Assembly: GCA_015183035.1 (NCBI GenBank)
Contig: JACZZP010000002.1
Coordinates: forward strand, 2,170,001 to 2,234,000
Reading direction: 5' to 3'
Origin: Meloidogyne chitwoodi
Taxonomy: Eukaryota; Nematoda; Chromadorea; Rhabditida; Meloidogynidae
DNA length: 64,000 nucleotides
Position numbers and translations under genes: made by a program. Below, piece after piece: positions 1-11,031 of the stretch (its first letter is position 1; each line of letters opens with the position of its first letter). The notes beneath the pieces are model-generated. The model ran no database searches and was not told where the DNA came from. It saw only the letters and a list, made by a program, of their open reading frames with translations.

Positions 1-8
1 TAATTTAC

Positions 9-681
9 CACAATAATTGTGCTAATAACACCAATCTTTTTCCCTTGCTTCTCATAAATTCTAACGAAAATAGTAGCCAAAATACGTTCTATCATTATAG
101 CAAAATGAAATAGAGGAGAACCAGCAATGTAAATATAGGCTGGCATTCGAATTAAATAAACTAACCAAACTTGAATTAAACAATCACAAGGATCAGAATA
201 TGTTAATAAAATTATCTATATTTATAAAAATTATTTTTTATTCAGAATTTAGATAGAAAACTGGCAGAATTAGTAACTTACAAAATTCATAACAGCTTCA
301 CTGATATATGAAATAACAAACATTGCATAAAGAATGAATATATTTGTTAATAATATCTAAATTTATTAAATGTTTCCGGAATGTTTGTAAAAATATTTTA
401 ATGTTTCCGGAATGTTTGTAAAAATATTTTAATGTTTCCGGAATGTTTGTAAAAATATTTTAATGTTTCCGTAAAATGTTTTATGTTTATGATATAAAAA
501 AATAAATTAAACTTACAACTAAGTTTTTGTGTAATTTTATTGTTTTTGTTTTGTATGACCAAACAACTTTTATTAACAATATTAAAACAATAATTCCAAA
601 AATAAGATGTAATGCCCTTACAATATTATAGCCAATATCTAATACTGAAGCTTCAGCAGCAATACATTGTGTTTGATTCAT
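9..681 (-). CDS. Sra-superfamily (srab-like) chemoreceptor, copy 1, 5' part
   Basis: Partial seven-transmembrane receptor. Exons read on the minus strand are 681-517, 356-282 and 215-9, followed by a GTAAAT donor; the last three exons lie beyond the window. The protein starts MNQTQC with an N-glycosylation sequon at residues 2-4. TM1 is in exon 1 and TM2 in exon 2. Exon 3 carries the SDPCDC segment and the IERILAT motif, followed by YEK, at the end of TM3. The ER-x-x-AT...YE pattern is typical of Sra/Srab nematode chemoreceptors. Exon lengths (165, 75, 207) equal those of the three complete paralogues to the right. Likely a ciliary membrane receptor of chemosensory neurons, by family. No disabling change seen. 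The exact subfamily (srab or sra) is inferred. Confidence 0.85.
369..478. repeat. 31-bp tandem repeat with CCGG core in receptor intron 1
   Basis: About three and a half copies of a unit reading AATGTTTCCGGAATGTTTGT and then AAAAATATTTT. It lies within intron 1 (357-516) of chemoreceptor copy 1. The TTTCCGGAA core also recurs in intron 1 of the other three receptor copies. Confidence 0.9.
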
Positions 682-2441
682 TTTATATTTATTCTTAAAT
701 ATTTTATTTTTTTAATATTTTATTTTTTATAAAAATAAAAAAATTTTTTTTAACATAAATTATAAATTTTTTAATTAAAAAAATCTATTTAATAATTAAA
801 TCTAAATATATGTGATTTAATCCTTTTTAAATTAACTAAATTTAGAAATACAAATTTTGTATCTAAATATTTTATAAAATTTATAATTTGAGCTGGCTTT
901 TAAAAAATATTTTATAAAATTTATAATTTGAGCTGGCTTTTAAAAAAAAATATTTTCTTAAAAAAGAGGTTTAAAATAAAAAATATTTTTATTATAATGT
1001 GAAAATTATATTCTAAATAACTTAGAAATTATATTCCCACAATCAACACAAATTCCACGCAAATAAAAAATTAATATTTAAAAAATTATTTTAATTTAAT
1101 AAACAAGAAAAATAGAATAATATATTTTTTAAATTTAGAAATAATTAATTAATTAATTTGTTTAATCTTTTATTTTTAATACTAATTTGGAATATTTAAA
1201 TAATAATGTTAAATTGTTGTACATTTGTACATATTTATCACGCAATAATTTTTTTCTTTTAATGTATTTTGAATAAAAATTGTTTTTTTTAAATTTTATT
1301 ATGTACAAAAAAGAAAATATTTGAAGATTCAAATTAACTATAAATTTATTTATGTATTAGAAAATGACTAGAACGGTTATTTTTTCGGTATTCTTTTCGG
1401 TTTTTAACCGAAAAAGACAACTTTTTTTCGTTATTTTGCTTAACAATAAATAAAATGAGATACATCATAAAAATAATATTGTAATAATGAAATAATTTTT
1501 ATTTTATTTTTAAGAATAAATATACAAAGAGGATTTAATAATTTTATCTGCATTTAAATGAAAAATAAAAAATTAAAATATTATTTTATTTTAAGCTCAA
1601 AACTTATAATAAAATAGTGGTTTATAAAAAATTAGACAAAAATGTCAATTTATTAATTTAATATAACTTAAAAAAATTGTTTTATATTTAATTAAAATTA
1701 AAAAAGGTACCAAGAATAGAAAACTTTTAATTAATTTATTTATTAAAATAAAAAGATATATATATATTTCCTAAAAAAGGTCAATTTATTAAATTATTAT
1801 AAATTAAATTAATTTTTATTTTAAGTCAACAATAAAATTTGATATAAAAAAATAAAAAAAAATATAAGGCTAAATGTTAATGTTTATATTTTTTAAAAGG
1901 ACTAGAAATTTTTATTATTATTAATGTCAATATTTTAAATTAAATACTAACCTTAAAATTATTTTATTATTCAAGCATTTAATTATAAACATCAAATACA
2001 CGTAAATATTATTTTTTTTATTTTTTTGAAGTTTTTATCATTAAAAAAATTTTTTAACTAAAATTATTTTTAATATTTCAATTACCTACATATTTTATTT
2101 AATTTTAAGCTAAACAAACTTTTTTTAACTTTACTATCATTTATAAGCTAAAAAAAGTTATATTATATGAGTTGGCAAAAATTATAAGATTAAAAATTAA
2201 AATAAAATTTAATATTTAAATATAGGTAATTTTAATTAATTTTATTATATTTATTTTTTTTAATATTTCTCTAGTTAAAATTTTTAAGCGTTTTAATAAA
2301 TGAAATTCATTAATAATATTTGTTTTATTAATTTCTAAACTTAATTTAAATTTAAATTTTATTAATTTTTTAAATTTAATTAAATTATTTAATGTTAATT
2401 TTAATAAGTTAATTAATTTTATTTATTACAGAAAATAAAAA
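682..2441. other. Intergenic AT-rich DNA between divergent genes
   Basis: No gene seen. It separates the divergently transcribed receptor copy 1 and carboxylesterase, so both 5' regulatory regions must lie here. It holds a perfect tandem pair of about 40 bp (866-945, ending GAGCTGGCTTTTAAAA) and a short TTTTTCGGT-containing stretch near 1380-1430. No promoter motif can be called with confidence. Confidence 0.7.
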
Positions 2442-5200
2442 ATGTTTTCTTTACTTAATTTAATATTTATTATTATTTTTACTATTTTTAATAGTTTATT
2501 ATGTCAAGCATTAAATTGTAATAAACAAAAACTTCAAAAAAACATTATAACAAATTCAGAATCTACACCTATTGTATGTACAGAAAATGGTTATGTTAGT
2601 GGAGCAAAAGGAAAACAATATCCAAATGTTTTATTTTTTAAAGGTAAAAAATATTTAAATTAAATTTTAATTTATTAATTAAGGTATTCCATATGCTGCT
2701 CCTCCTGTAGGTAATTTAAGATGGAAAGAGCCCCAACCAGCATTAAATTGGGAAGGTATTTTGAACGCAACAAATTATAGTTCTAAATGTGCCCAGACTG
2801 ATTATACTGAATTAACTTCATTTGCTGGATCAGAGGATTGTCTTTTCTTAAATATTTTTACTTGTAAGTAAAATAAAATATTAAATTTAATTTTTTAAAC
2901 AAAAAATAACATTTAAGTATCCTCTAATATTGGAAAAACAAATAATAATAATCTCAGTGCAGTATTAATTTATATACATGGTGGTGCTTTTAGTATTGGT
3001 GCTGCTGATATGACTGATGGAGAAGGATTGGCAAATAAAGGAATAATTTATGTTTCAATTAATTATCGACTTGGACCACTTGGGTTTTTGGCACATCCAG
3101 CATTGTCAAAAGAAAATCCAAAAATACATGGAAATTATGGACTTTTAGATCAATTATTTGCGATTAAATGGGTCAAAAATAATATTATAAATTTTGGAGG
3201 AGATCCAGAACGTATTACTGTTGGAGGACATTCTGCTGGTATATTTTTATTATTTTTAAAAATTAATTTTATTTTAACTATCTCTAAAGGTGCAATATCT
3301 ACATATATGTTAGCTAATTCCCCTTTAGCTTCTAATCTTTTTAATGCTATAATTTGTGAAAGTGGAGGTATTTTTTATCCTGGTGATCCTCAAAAAGATA
3401 GAAATTGGACTGATATTTATTCTATAAAAGAAGCAGAAAAAGTTGGTACATTTCATCTCTCCTCAGTTATAGGCAATGATGCTACAGCAAAACAATTACG
3501 TGATATCTCTATTGATAAAATTGTATGTTGTATATTTATTATAAAATAATAAAACATTTCTAGTTTGGGTGAATACACCATTTATAAGAGCAAGAAAATA
3601 TTTTATTTTTGTGAGAAATATTTTGTTGCGAATAAATTAGGTATTCACCAAAAGTAGACATGTTCCGAACAAGTTTTACTGACAGAAAAAATGACAATTT
3701 TTCTGCCAACGAAAACATTGCCGAACATTGGGTCAAAACTCATAAACAAACAAAACAATTTGTTTTGTTAGTTAGTTTAGACTGTTCTTTATTTCACTAC
3801 AAAAAATCAGAATTTCTGGACAGTGGGAACATGTTTAAAACATTTTACAAATATTTTTAGTTTGTTTTTTTTCGGTCATAGGCGGAAATTACCGAAGATG
3901 TTTTAAACATGTTCTGATATTCCAGAAATTCTGATTTTTGTAAGAAGATAAGAAATAAACTAAACAGATTACAAAACAATTTATTTAGTTTTTCAATTAG
4001 TTTAGACCCAATGTTTGGCACCGGCAGTCTTTTTGTCATTTTTAATTCATGAGAATATTTGTTTCGAATAATCAAATATTTTTTTCTTAGTTTGAAAGGA
4101 AATGGTTCAAAACTCAAGGATTTTTATGGCATCCAGTTCTAGATGGTTATGTTATTGAACGTCCAATTAAACAAACAATAGAACAAGGACTACAAAATCA
4201 AGTTTATATGTTAATGGGTAATTTATATATTTTTTATTTTAATTAAATTTTAAGGACTAAATCAAGATGAATTTGGTGCTTCACCATCTAATAATGTTAC
4301 TCTAGAACAATATAAACAAAATGCTACAATTACTTTTGGAAAGCTTGCAGATGAGTATTTCCAACTTTATCCTGCAACTGATGATATATCTGCAAGTAAG
4401 GAATCTAAAAAATATTAAAGAAATATGATTTTGATTTTAAACAAATGGATAGTTCTGAACTATACTTGAGTCATAAAAAAATATTTTTACCGATTCCACT
4501 AACAATAATTTAGTTATTAATCTTTATCTAAACAGGCAGATCTTTAGGTCATTCAGTCATGGGCATACTAGAATTTAACTTTATTATTGTATAAATATCT
4601 ATTATATTATCAAGTGTTTTATCATTACCCTGTTAACATTCTCATACGAGAATATTAATAGTTCCTTTAAATTTACTCAACTGATAATTTAAATAATTTA
4701 AAAAAAATATTATTCATTTTAGCAAATGTTGTAAATAACGAGCTTAGAGAACACAGTAATATTTTACAATATCTATGGGCACAACTTTGGCTAAAAACTG
4801 CTAAAAAATCTTTGTACCAGTACAAGTGGAATCATGCCCTTCCAAGTAATTTAATTAGTTTTTTTAAATATATTTTTTTAAAATAGACACAGAAAATACA
4901 GCTGGTACTTTTCATGGGGCTGAAATTTCTTATTTTGAAAATACACTTTATATGTTTCCTCAAATTAAAATGAATTCATCTGAACTTAATTTAGCTGACA
5001 AAATGTCTTCTTATATTATTAATTTTGTTAATAATTATGATCCTAATAATAATCAATTACCAAAATGGTCAAAACAAATTATTAATCAACAAACAATTAT
5101 GGGCCTTGGAAATTCATTTGGAGAAATTCCTTTAGCAGATAAACAACAGGATAAAAAGATTGATTTTGTAAAGAGTGTTATAGCAGCAAATAAAAAATAA
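2442..5200 (+). CDS. Secreted type-B carboxylesterase (cholinesterase-like)
   Basis: Eight exons: 2442-2643, 2684-2863, 2918-3238, 3290-3522, 4091-4217, 4255-4395, 4723-4845, 4887-5200; 546 residues. An N-terminal hydrophobic stretch (residues 1-25) is a likely signal peptide. Type-B carboxylesterase landmarks appear in order: KGIPYAAPPVGNLRW, SEDCLFLNIF, the oxyanion-hole IHGGAF, the nucleophile elbow GGHSAG (catalytic Ser), NQDEFG (probable acidic residue) and GTFHGAEI (catalytic His). The full triad appears present, so an active ester hydrolase is likely. There is no C-terminal membrane anchor. Intron 3 (51 nt) has no in-frame stop, so retention would also stay open. The 568-nt intron 4 holds two inverted-repeat elements. 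The substrate is unknown; the gene lies between chemoreceptor genes but on the opposite strand. Confidence 0.9.
3567..3649. mobile_element. Hairpin MITE, family A (copy A1)
   Basis: Short inverted repeat: the left end has GGGTGAATACACCATTTAT and AGCAAGAAAATATTTT; the right end has AATATTTTGTTGCGAATAAA and TAGGTATTCACC. It lies in intron 4 of the esterase. Four related hairpins lie at about 28263, 29241, 29527 and 62184. Confidence 0.75.
3680..4050. mobile_element. Inverted-repeat element in esterase intron 4
   Basis: Two diverged arms of roughly 140 bp face each other. The left arm has ATTGCCGAACATTGGGTC, AAAAATCAGAATTTCTGG and AACATGTTTAAAACAT; the right arm holds their reverse complements (ATGTTTTAAACATGTT, CCAGAAATTCTGATTTTT, GACCCAATGTTTGGC). 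No coding potential. It accounts for most of the length of this intron. Confidence 0.7.
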
Positions 5201-5310
5201 TTATAAATTATAAAACCCTCTCTAGAACAAAATTGTATCAAATTGTAATTAAATTATTTTAAATACTACCATTTTAATAAAATTAAAACAAATTAATTAT
5301 TAGTATTAAA

Positions 5311-6873
5311 TTATATATCTTTATTCCATTGTAAATTAAGATTTTTAAAATAAATTTCTTGCTCCATATTCTTCATATTATTTTTCATAAAATTCTTGTT
5401 TATATCATTTTGCTTTTTTAAAAAATAATCATAGACAATTAGTGATATTATTGCATGAATAAATAGCAACTTTAAATTAAAAAATAAAATTTAAATTTTA
5501 TTTAATGAAATGTTTTTTCCGGAATATGTTTTTTGAAAATGTTTTTTCCGGATTATGTTTCGAGTTAATTACCAAATTTATTGCATCAATTAAACGAATA
5601 TATACTAGTTGACCATACTCTTCTCTTTTTAATCGAACAAAAAAAGTAAGTAGACTATAAATTACAAAAATAAAAACATAAGAAAAATCAAGTGGAAAAA
5701 TGATTTTCATTACAAGAATATTTTGTTTAACCTGATAACTTTGGCTAAGACTATAATTTGTTATTGAACTGAAATTAAAAAATTACAAAAATAATTTTAA
5801 AATTGTTACAAAATTGATTTAATTTTTTGATTACAACGCATTAAATAATAATCAGCTGTAGCAATACATAACACTAAAAATACGGTAAATAAAGGCAGAT
5901 AAATAAGAACTTGACAATTATAAATGCTTGTTAATGTTAAATAAGCCATTGGACGGCTAAATGTGTCAATATCTATAGATGAACTTAAATAAACATAAAA
6001 ACAAAATAATAAAGTTAATGACCACTAAAAATAAAATTTAGATAATAAATATGTATAATTTTAAATTAACCACAATAAAAGTAATAAAAGCAGCAAAATG
6101 TTTCCCTTGCTTCTCATAAATTTTAACAAAAATAGTAGCCAAAATACGTTCTATCATTATAGCAAAATGAAATAAAGGGGAACCAGCATTGTAGATATAT
6201 GATGGAATTAAAATTAAATAAACTAACCAAACTTGAATTAAACAATCACAAGGATCAGAATATGTAAATAAAATTATCTAAAAAATATTTCTATTTCATT
6301 AATTAAAATATTCAATTACAAAATTTAAGATGGCTGAACCCATATGAGACAAAACAAATATAGCATAAAGAATAAATAAATTAGTCATTAATATCTTAAA
6401 ATTATTTTAATTACGTACTATATTAAAATATATTCCGAAACATTTTCTTATTAAACACATTCTTTTTCAGGAAAACTTCATAATTTTTCCGTAAATGTTT
6501 TCATTAAGAACATTATTTTTCCGGTAAATGTTTTCTTCAAAATCATCCAATTTTTCCGGAACATGTTTTTCTCGGAAAATTCGATATATACTACTAATAT
6601 GTTTTTATTTATTTAAAAATTTGCTTTTATTTTTGAAACATTAAAAAATAAATTAGGTATGTCTCATTATTGTAATGCTTCCAGAATGTTTCTCAAAATT
6701 AAACTTACAATTAAGTTTGCATGTAAATTTAATGACTTTGTTTTGTAAGAACAAGCAAGTTTAATTAGCATTATTAAAATAATAATTCCAAAAATGAGAT
6801 GTAATGCCCTTACAATATTGCAACCAATATCTAAAACGGCTGCTTCAGCAGCAACACATTGAGTTTGATTCAT
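5311..6873 (-). CDS. Sra-superfamily (srab-like) chemoreceptor, copy 2
   Basis: Complete six-exon gene read on the minus strand: 6873-6709, 6394-6320, 6277-6071, 6024-5810, 5768-5573, 5469-5311; 338 residues. All junctions keep frame. It starts MNQTQCVAAEA with an NQT sequon. Exon 3 has SDPCDC, then IERILATIF and YEK. Exon 5 has LSQSYQVKQNI, matching the family pattern (L-S-x-x-Y-Q-x-x-x-N). The last exon gives TM7 and a lysine-rich cytoplasmic tail beginning DYFLKKQND. The donor after exon 3 is GTTAAT instead of GTAAAT but is still usable. Predicted olfactory or gustatory receptor in the ciliary membrane; the ligand is unknown. It has the same orientation and structure as its tandem neighbours. 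Confidence 0.9.
5508..5560. repeat. CCGG-core repeat in receptor copy 2, intron 5
   Basis: Two copies of ATGTTTTTTCCGGA separated by about 20 bases lie in the last intron of chemoreceptor copy 2. It is the same core motif as the intron-1 repeats of the paralogues. Confidence 0.7.
6420..6600. repeat. Degenerate CCGG-core repeats in receptor copy 2, intron 1
   Basis: Several diverged copies of AAATGTTTTC / TTTTTCCGG(T/A)A lie in intron 1 (6395-6708), between the exons for TM1 and TM2. They are less regular than in copies 1 and 4. Confidence 0.6.
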
Positions 6874-7979
6874 TTTATTTTTTCTAAAATTAAGAAAAAA
6901 TATAATTTTAGTTTTAATTAATTTTAGATATATGTATATCTTATTTTTATATTTTTAAGAAAATATTTTATGAAAATAAGTGTTATAAATAGATTATAAA
7001 ATAAAATGAAAATTAATTTTTTAATTTAATTAACAAAAATTTTCCTCAAAAATACTAATTTTAAGTTTTATATATATATATCAAATTTTAAATACTAGTA
7101 TGTATTTTATTGTGCATTGTTTTGCCTTTTTTACTTAAAATGCGCAATTACATAAATATTCTAAATAAAAAGAAAAATAGGTATACAAAAATAAATTTAA
7201 ATAAAACTGCAAAAATGAAAATTATTTTATAAATTTTTATTTTAAAAATGGAAAATATTAAAACATTTATGGCATTTAAGATTACTATTATATTAGATAA
7301 TATTTAAAAAAAGAATTGAATTTTATAGAATTTTTTTAATTATTGCATACGAAGAGAAATTAAAAAATTTTTAAACAAAATGTAAATAAATATATTACAG
7401 CATTAAATTGGAATTTAAATATTACAGAATATTTATTAAATTAAAAAAAGATATATATCTATTTAAATGAATTTGATATAACATTTAATATTAATTTGAT
7501 TTAAATTAAATTATAAATATATTGTCTTATTAAATTAATTTATAAACATTTCAGAAACTAAAAAATTAAATTATATCTAATTATATTATATTATTTTGGC
7601 TTATATTAATTTAATAAAAATTGGAAAAATTAAATAAATTTTTTATAAAAATATATATTTAGATAAAAAATTATAAACGTCAACCACAAATTAAAAAAAC
7701 AAAGCAATTTTAAAAATCTGTTTAAATTTAAACACGCAAAAATTAAAAATGGTCATTAGTTTTTATTTTATTACAAAACAACCAATTTTTCGATGCAGCA
7801 ACAAATAATAAGCTTATTTTAAAAGTATATTATTTAAAAAATTTATTAATAAATACAAAATAAATACAAAATAAATTTAAATTAAATAAATACAATTTAT
7901 TTTAACTATTAGGAAATATCAAATAAAGGCCTAATAAGTTTCATTATTACAGAGTAAAATTAAAAAAATTAGACTACAA
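6874..7979. other. Intergenic AT-rich DNA between receptor copies 3 and 2
   Basis: No gene or ordered repeat seen. This is downstream of copy 3 and upstream of copy 2 on the minus strand, so it should hold the copy 2 promoter. No conserved upstream motif was recognised by eye. Confidence 0.6.
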
Positions 7980-9743
7980 TTATTTCCATGCATAATTTAG
8001 CTTCTTAAAATAAACTTCTGTGCTTAAGGTTGAATTCTTTTTGAGAAAGTTTTTGTTTATATCATTTTGTTTTTTTAAAAAATAATCGTAAACAATTAAT
8101 GTTAAAATAGCATGTAAAACTATCAACTTAAGAATAAAAAAATATTTTAATTTTTTAAAAATTATTTATTTATTTACCAAAGTTATAGCATCTATTGCCC
8201 GAATATATATTAGAAGACCAGTCTCATCACGTTTAGAACGAATATAAGTTGAAAGAAAATTGTAAATTGCAAAAACAAAAGAATAGGAAAAATCAAGAGG
8301 AAAAATGATTCTCATTACAAGAATATTTTGTTTTGCCTGATAACTTTGGCTAAGGTTATAACTTGTTACTGAACTGAAATTTTAATTTATACATAGAAAT
8401 TTAAAAAAATTAAAAACATGTTTCCTGTTCCGGAAAAATGAAAATAAAAACATTTTCCGGAAAAATGAAAATAAAAACATTTTCCGGAAAAGGTAATAAA
8501 AACATTTTCCGGAAAAACTGAAATAAAAAGATTTTCCGGAAAATAAAAACATTTTCTGGAAAAATAACAAAAAGATAAGATTTATTAAAAATAATAGAGC
8601 ATTTAAATAAACAAACTTACAAATTCGATTTAATTTTTTTGTTGTGATGAAATAAGTAAAAATCGGCAATAGCAATGAATATAACCAAAACTAGGTAAAA
8701 AGAATGAAAATCAATCAGAGCTTGAGCATTGTATATGCTAGTCAAAGTTATGTAAGCCATTGGATGGCTAAATGTGGAGGCATCCACAATAGAACTCAAA
8801 TAAACATAAAAAGCAAATAAAGCTGATAATGACCACTAAAAAACAAAAATAAGATTAATAAAATTTTTAAAATTTACCACAATAATTGTAATAATAATAC
8901 CAATCATTGTGCCCCGATTTTCATAAATTTTGACAAAAATAGTAGCCAAAACACGTTCAATCATTATAGCAAAATGAAATAAAGGAGAACCAGCAATGTA
9001 AAGATAAAAGGGAATTCTAATTAAATAGACAACCCAAACTTGAATTAAACAATCACAAGAATTTTTATATGTCAATAGAACAATCTGAAATTTTTTGAGG
9101 TAATTTAAAAAATTTTAAATAAAATAATTACAAAATTCATGACGGAAGTGCCCAACTGAGACAATACAAAAATAGCATAAAGAAACAATAAATTGCCCAC
9201 CAATACCTTAAAATTAATATTGAAAATGTTTTCCGGAAATTTTTTTATTTATTAAGTTGGTCCAATTTTTCTATACAAAAAAATCTCGAAAACATTTGTT
9301 TCCGGAATTTTCCGGAAACAAATTTATTTGTGCAATAAGTAAATTCCCCGGAATTTAATAAAAACATTTTCCGGAAAATGTTTAGCTAAATTTTTCCTGT
9401 AAAAATTTCCGGATATTAATTATAAACATTTTCCGGAAAATTCCTGAAAGTTTAATTATGTTTGTTTTGTTTTAAGCAATGTTTCCGGAAAGTTTATTAG
9501 TAATAAAAACATTTGCATTCACGTTTGTTCAATATTTAATATTTTAGTTGGAATTATTAATTAAACATATAAACTTACAACTAAATTATTATGTAATTTT
9601 ATGGATTTTGTTCTGTATGACCAAATAATTCTTACTATCAATACTAAAACAATTGTTCCAAAAAGAAGATGTAATGCCCTTACAATATTATAGCTATTAT
9701 CCAAAACTGATATTTCAGCAGCAATACACATAGTTTGATTCAT
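7980..9743 (-). CDS. Sra-superfamily (srab-like) chemoreceptor, copy 3
   Basis: Complete six-exon gene read on the minus strand: 9743-9579, 9206-9132, 9084-8878, 8835-8621, 8373-8178, 8126-7980; 334 residues. Start MNQTMCIAAE, with the NQT sequon as in the paralogues. Exon 3 carries KNSCDC, IERVLATIF and YENRG; exon 5 carries NLSQSYQAKQNI. All splice phases (0,0,0,2,0) equal those of copies 2 and 4, and no stop or frameshift is seen. Seven hydrophobic segments fit a serpentine receptor. Introns 1 and 4 contain arrays of a CCGG-core palindromic repeat. Function by family: chemosensory G-protein-coupled receptor; ligand unknown. Confidence 0.92.
8410..8565. repeat. CCGG-core repeats in receptor copy 3, intron 4
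   Basis: About six short units of the type AAAACATTTTCCGGAAAAA, separated by a few bases, lie inside intron 4 (8374-8620). The half unit TTTTCCGGAAAA is a perfect palindrome. Confidence 0.85.
9225..9500. repeat. CCGG-core repeats in receptor copy 3, intron 1
   Basis: At least seven irregular copies of TTTTCCGGAAA / AAACATTTTCCGG lie within intron 1 (9207-9578), the same intron that holds related repeats in copies 1, 2 and 4. Confidence 0.8.
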
Positions 9744-11031
9744 TTTATTTTTTCTTTAAAATTCTTAAATATTGAAAAATATTTTATAAATAAAAGAAAT
9801 AAATAAATTTATAACGTTTGTTTTCTAATAAATAAATAAACAAAAAATAAAAATATTGTAAATAATTTTATATGTTTTTTGAATATTTAAATGCTAATGC
9901 GTATTTTCAATATTTTATTTGCATAATAAAACAATAATTTTACGTAAATAAATTTAAAATAAAATTTGCAAAATTAAATAAAATTGAAAATAAAAGATAA
10001 AATGTTATTGTTAAATAAAATATTTTTTGATGGTTTTTAAACAATTTATTTTTTATTTTATTATTATGGAAATGATAAAATTTGTGTGATTGAATTATAA
10101 ATTTGGTATCTCGTTAATCTCTTGTTACGGTTTTTTTCAAAATTCTGCACATTTTTCTTAGATATTTTAAAAAATATCGAATTTTGTATAACAAAATAAA
10201 AATGTTAAATTATATAATTTTTAATATTTGTTAGCACCTGTTATTTTTTATTAAATAAATATAACAGCTATATAATCTTTAACGCAATTAAGAAATGTAA
10301 TAAATATTTTAAGCATTTATCAGCTGCAAAAAAATTTATGTTTATTTTGTATTTTCTTAAGCTAATTTAAAATATACATAAATATCTAATAAGCTCAAAA
10401 AAATATCAAAATTTTGCCAAAAATAAGAGCGAAATTAAATTAAATTTTAAAGATATAGAAGGAAAGAAACACCCAAAAAATAGTAAAACACCTGTATTAC
10501 AAAAAGGTTTACCCCATTTTTTATTTAATAATATCAACTTAATAAAATTAAGTAGTCATTTATTTTTATTTAAAAAAATGATTTCGTTAACTAATTTAAT
10601 AAAATTTATTTTAAAATTAAATTATTAAATGAAAAAAGTCGAAAAAGGAATTTAATTATAACTTTAAAAATAAATTTTAAATTTCCTTTTTTTAATATTT
10701 TTATATAAAATGAAAATTTTTTAAAGAAAAGCTATGATTTAAAACAAACTAGAAGGTAAATAATTTTAAATTAATTTTAGATATACTTATATTCTTTTCT
10801 AAGTAATTAAATTAAATGATTTTATACAATTAACAATAAACTTATCATTATTTTATTAAATTAAAATTTAAATAAAATATTAAAATTAAATTATTACTTT
10901 TAAATAAATTTAATTTCTAATTCTGTTAAATAATTATTTTTAAAATTAAAATAAATAAAGGTATATTTTAATTTTATTAAAATTTTAATGAGTTTTTAAA
11001 ATGTTTATAATTTAAAAAAAAAATATTTTCA
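9744..11031. other. Intergenic AT-rich DNA between receptor copies 4 and 3
   Basis: No gene seen. Only short open frames on either strand. It contains the presumed promoter side of copy 3 and the 3' flank of copy 4. Confidence 0.6.

Noticed and set aside
6667..6708. Extension of receptor copy 2 exon 1 to LRNILEALQ
   Set aside because: This is intronic read-through past the GTAAGT donor at 6708; the spliced form matches the paralogues.
8382..8675. 97-codon Phe-rich frame on the minus strand
   Set aside because: It is read-through of receptor copy 3 intron 4 and its CCGG repeats; the receptor frame with splicing explains the region better.
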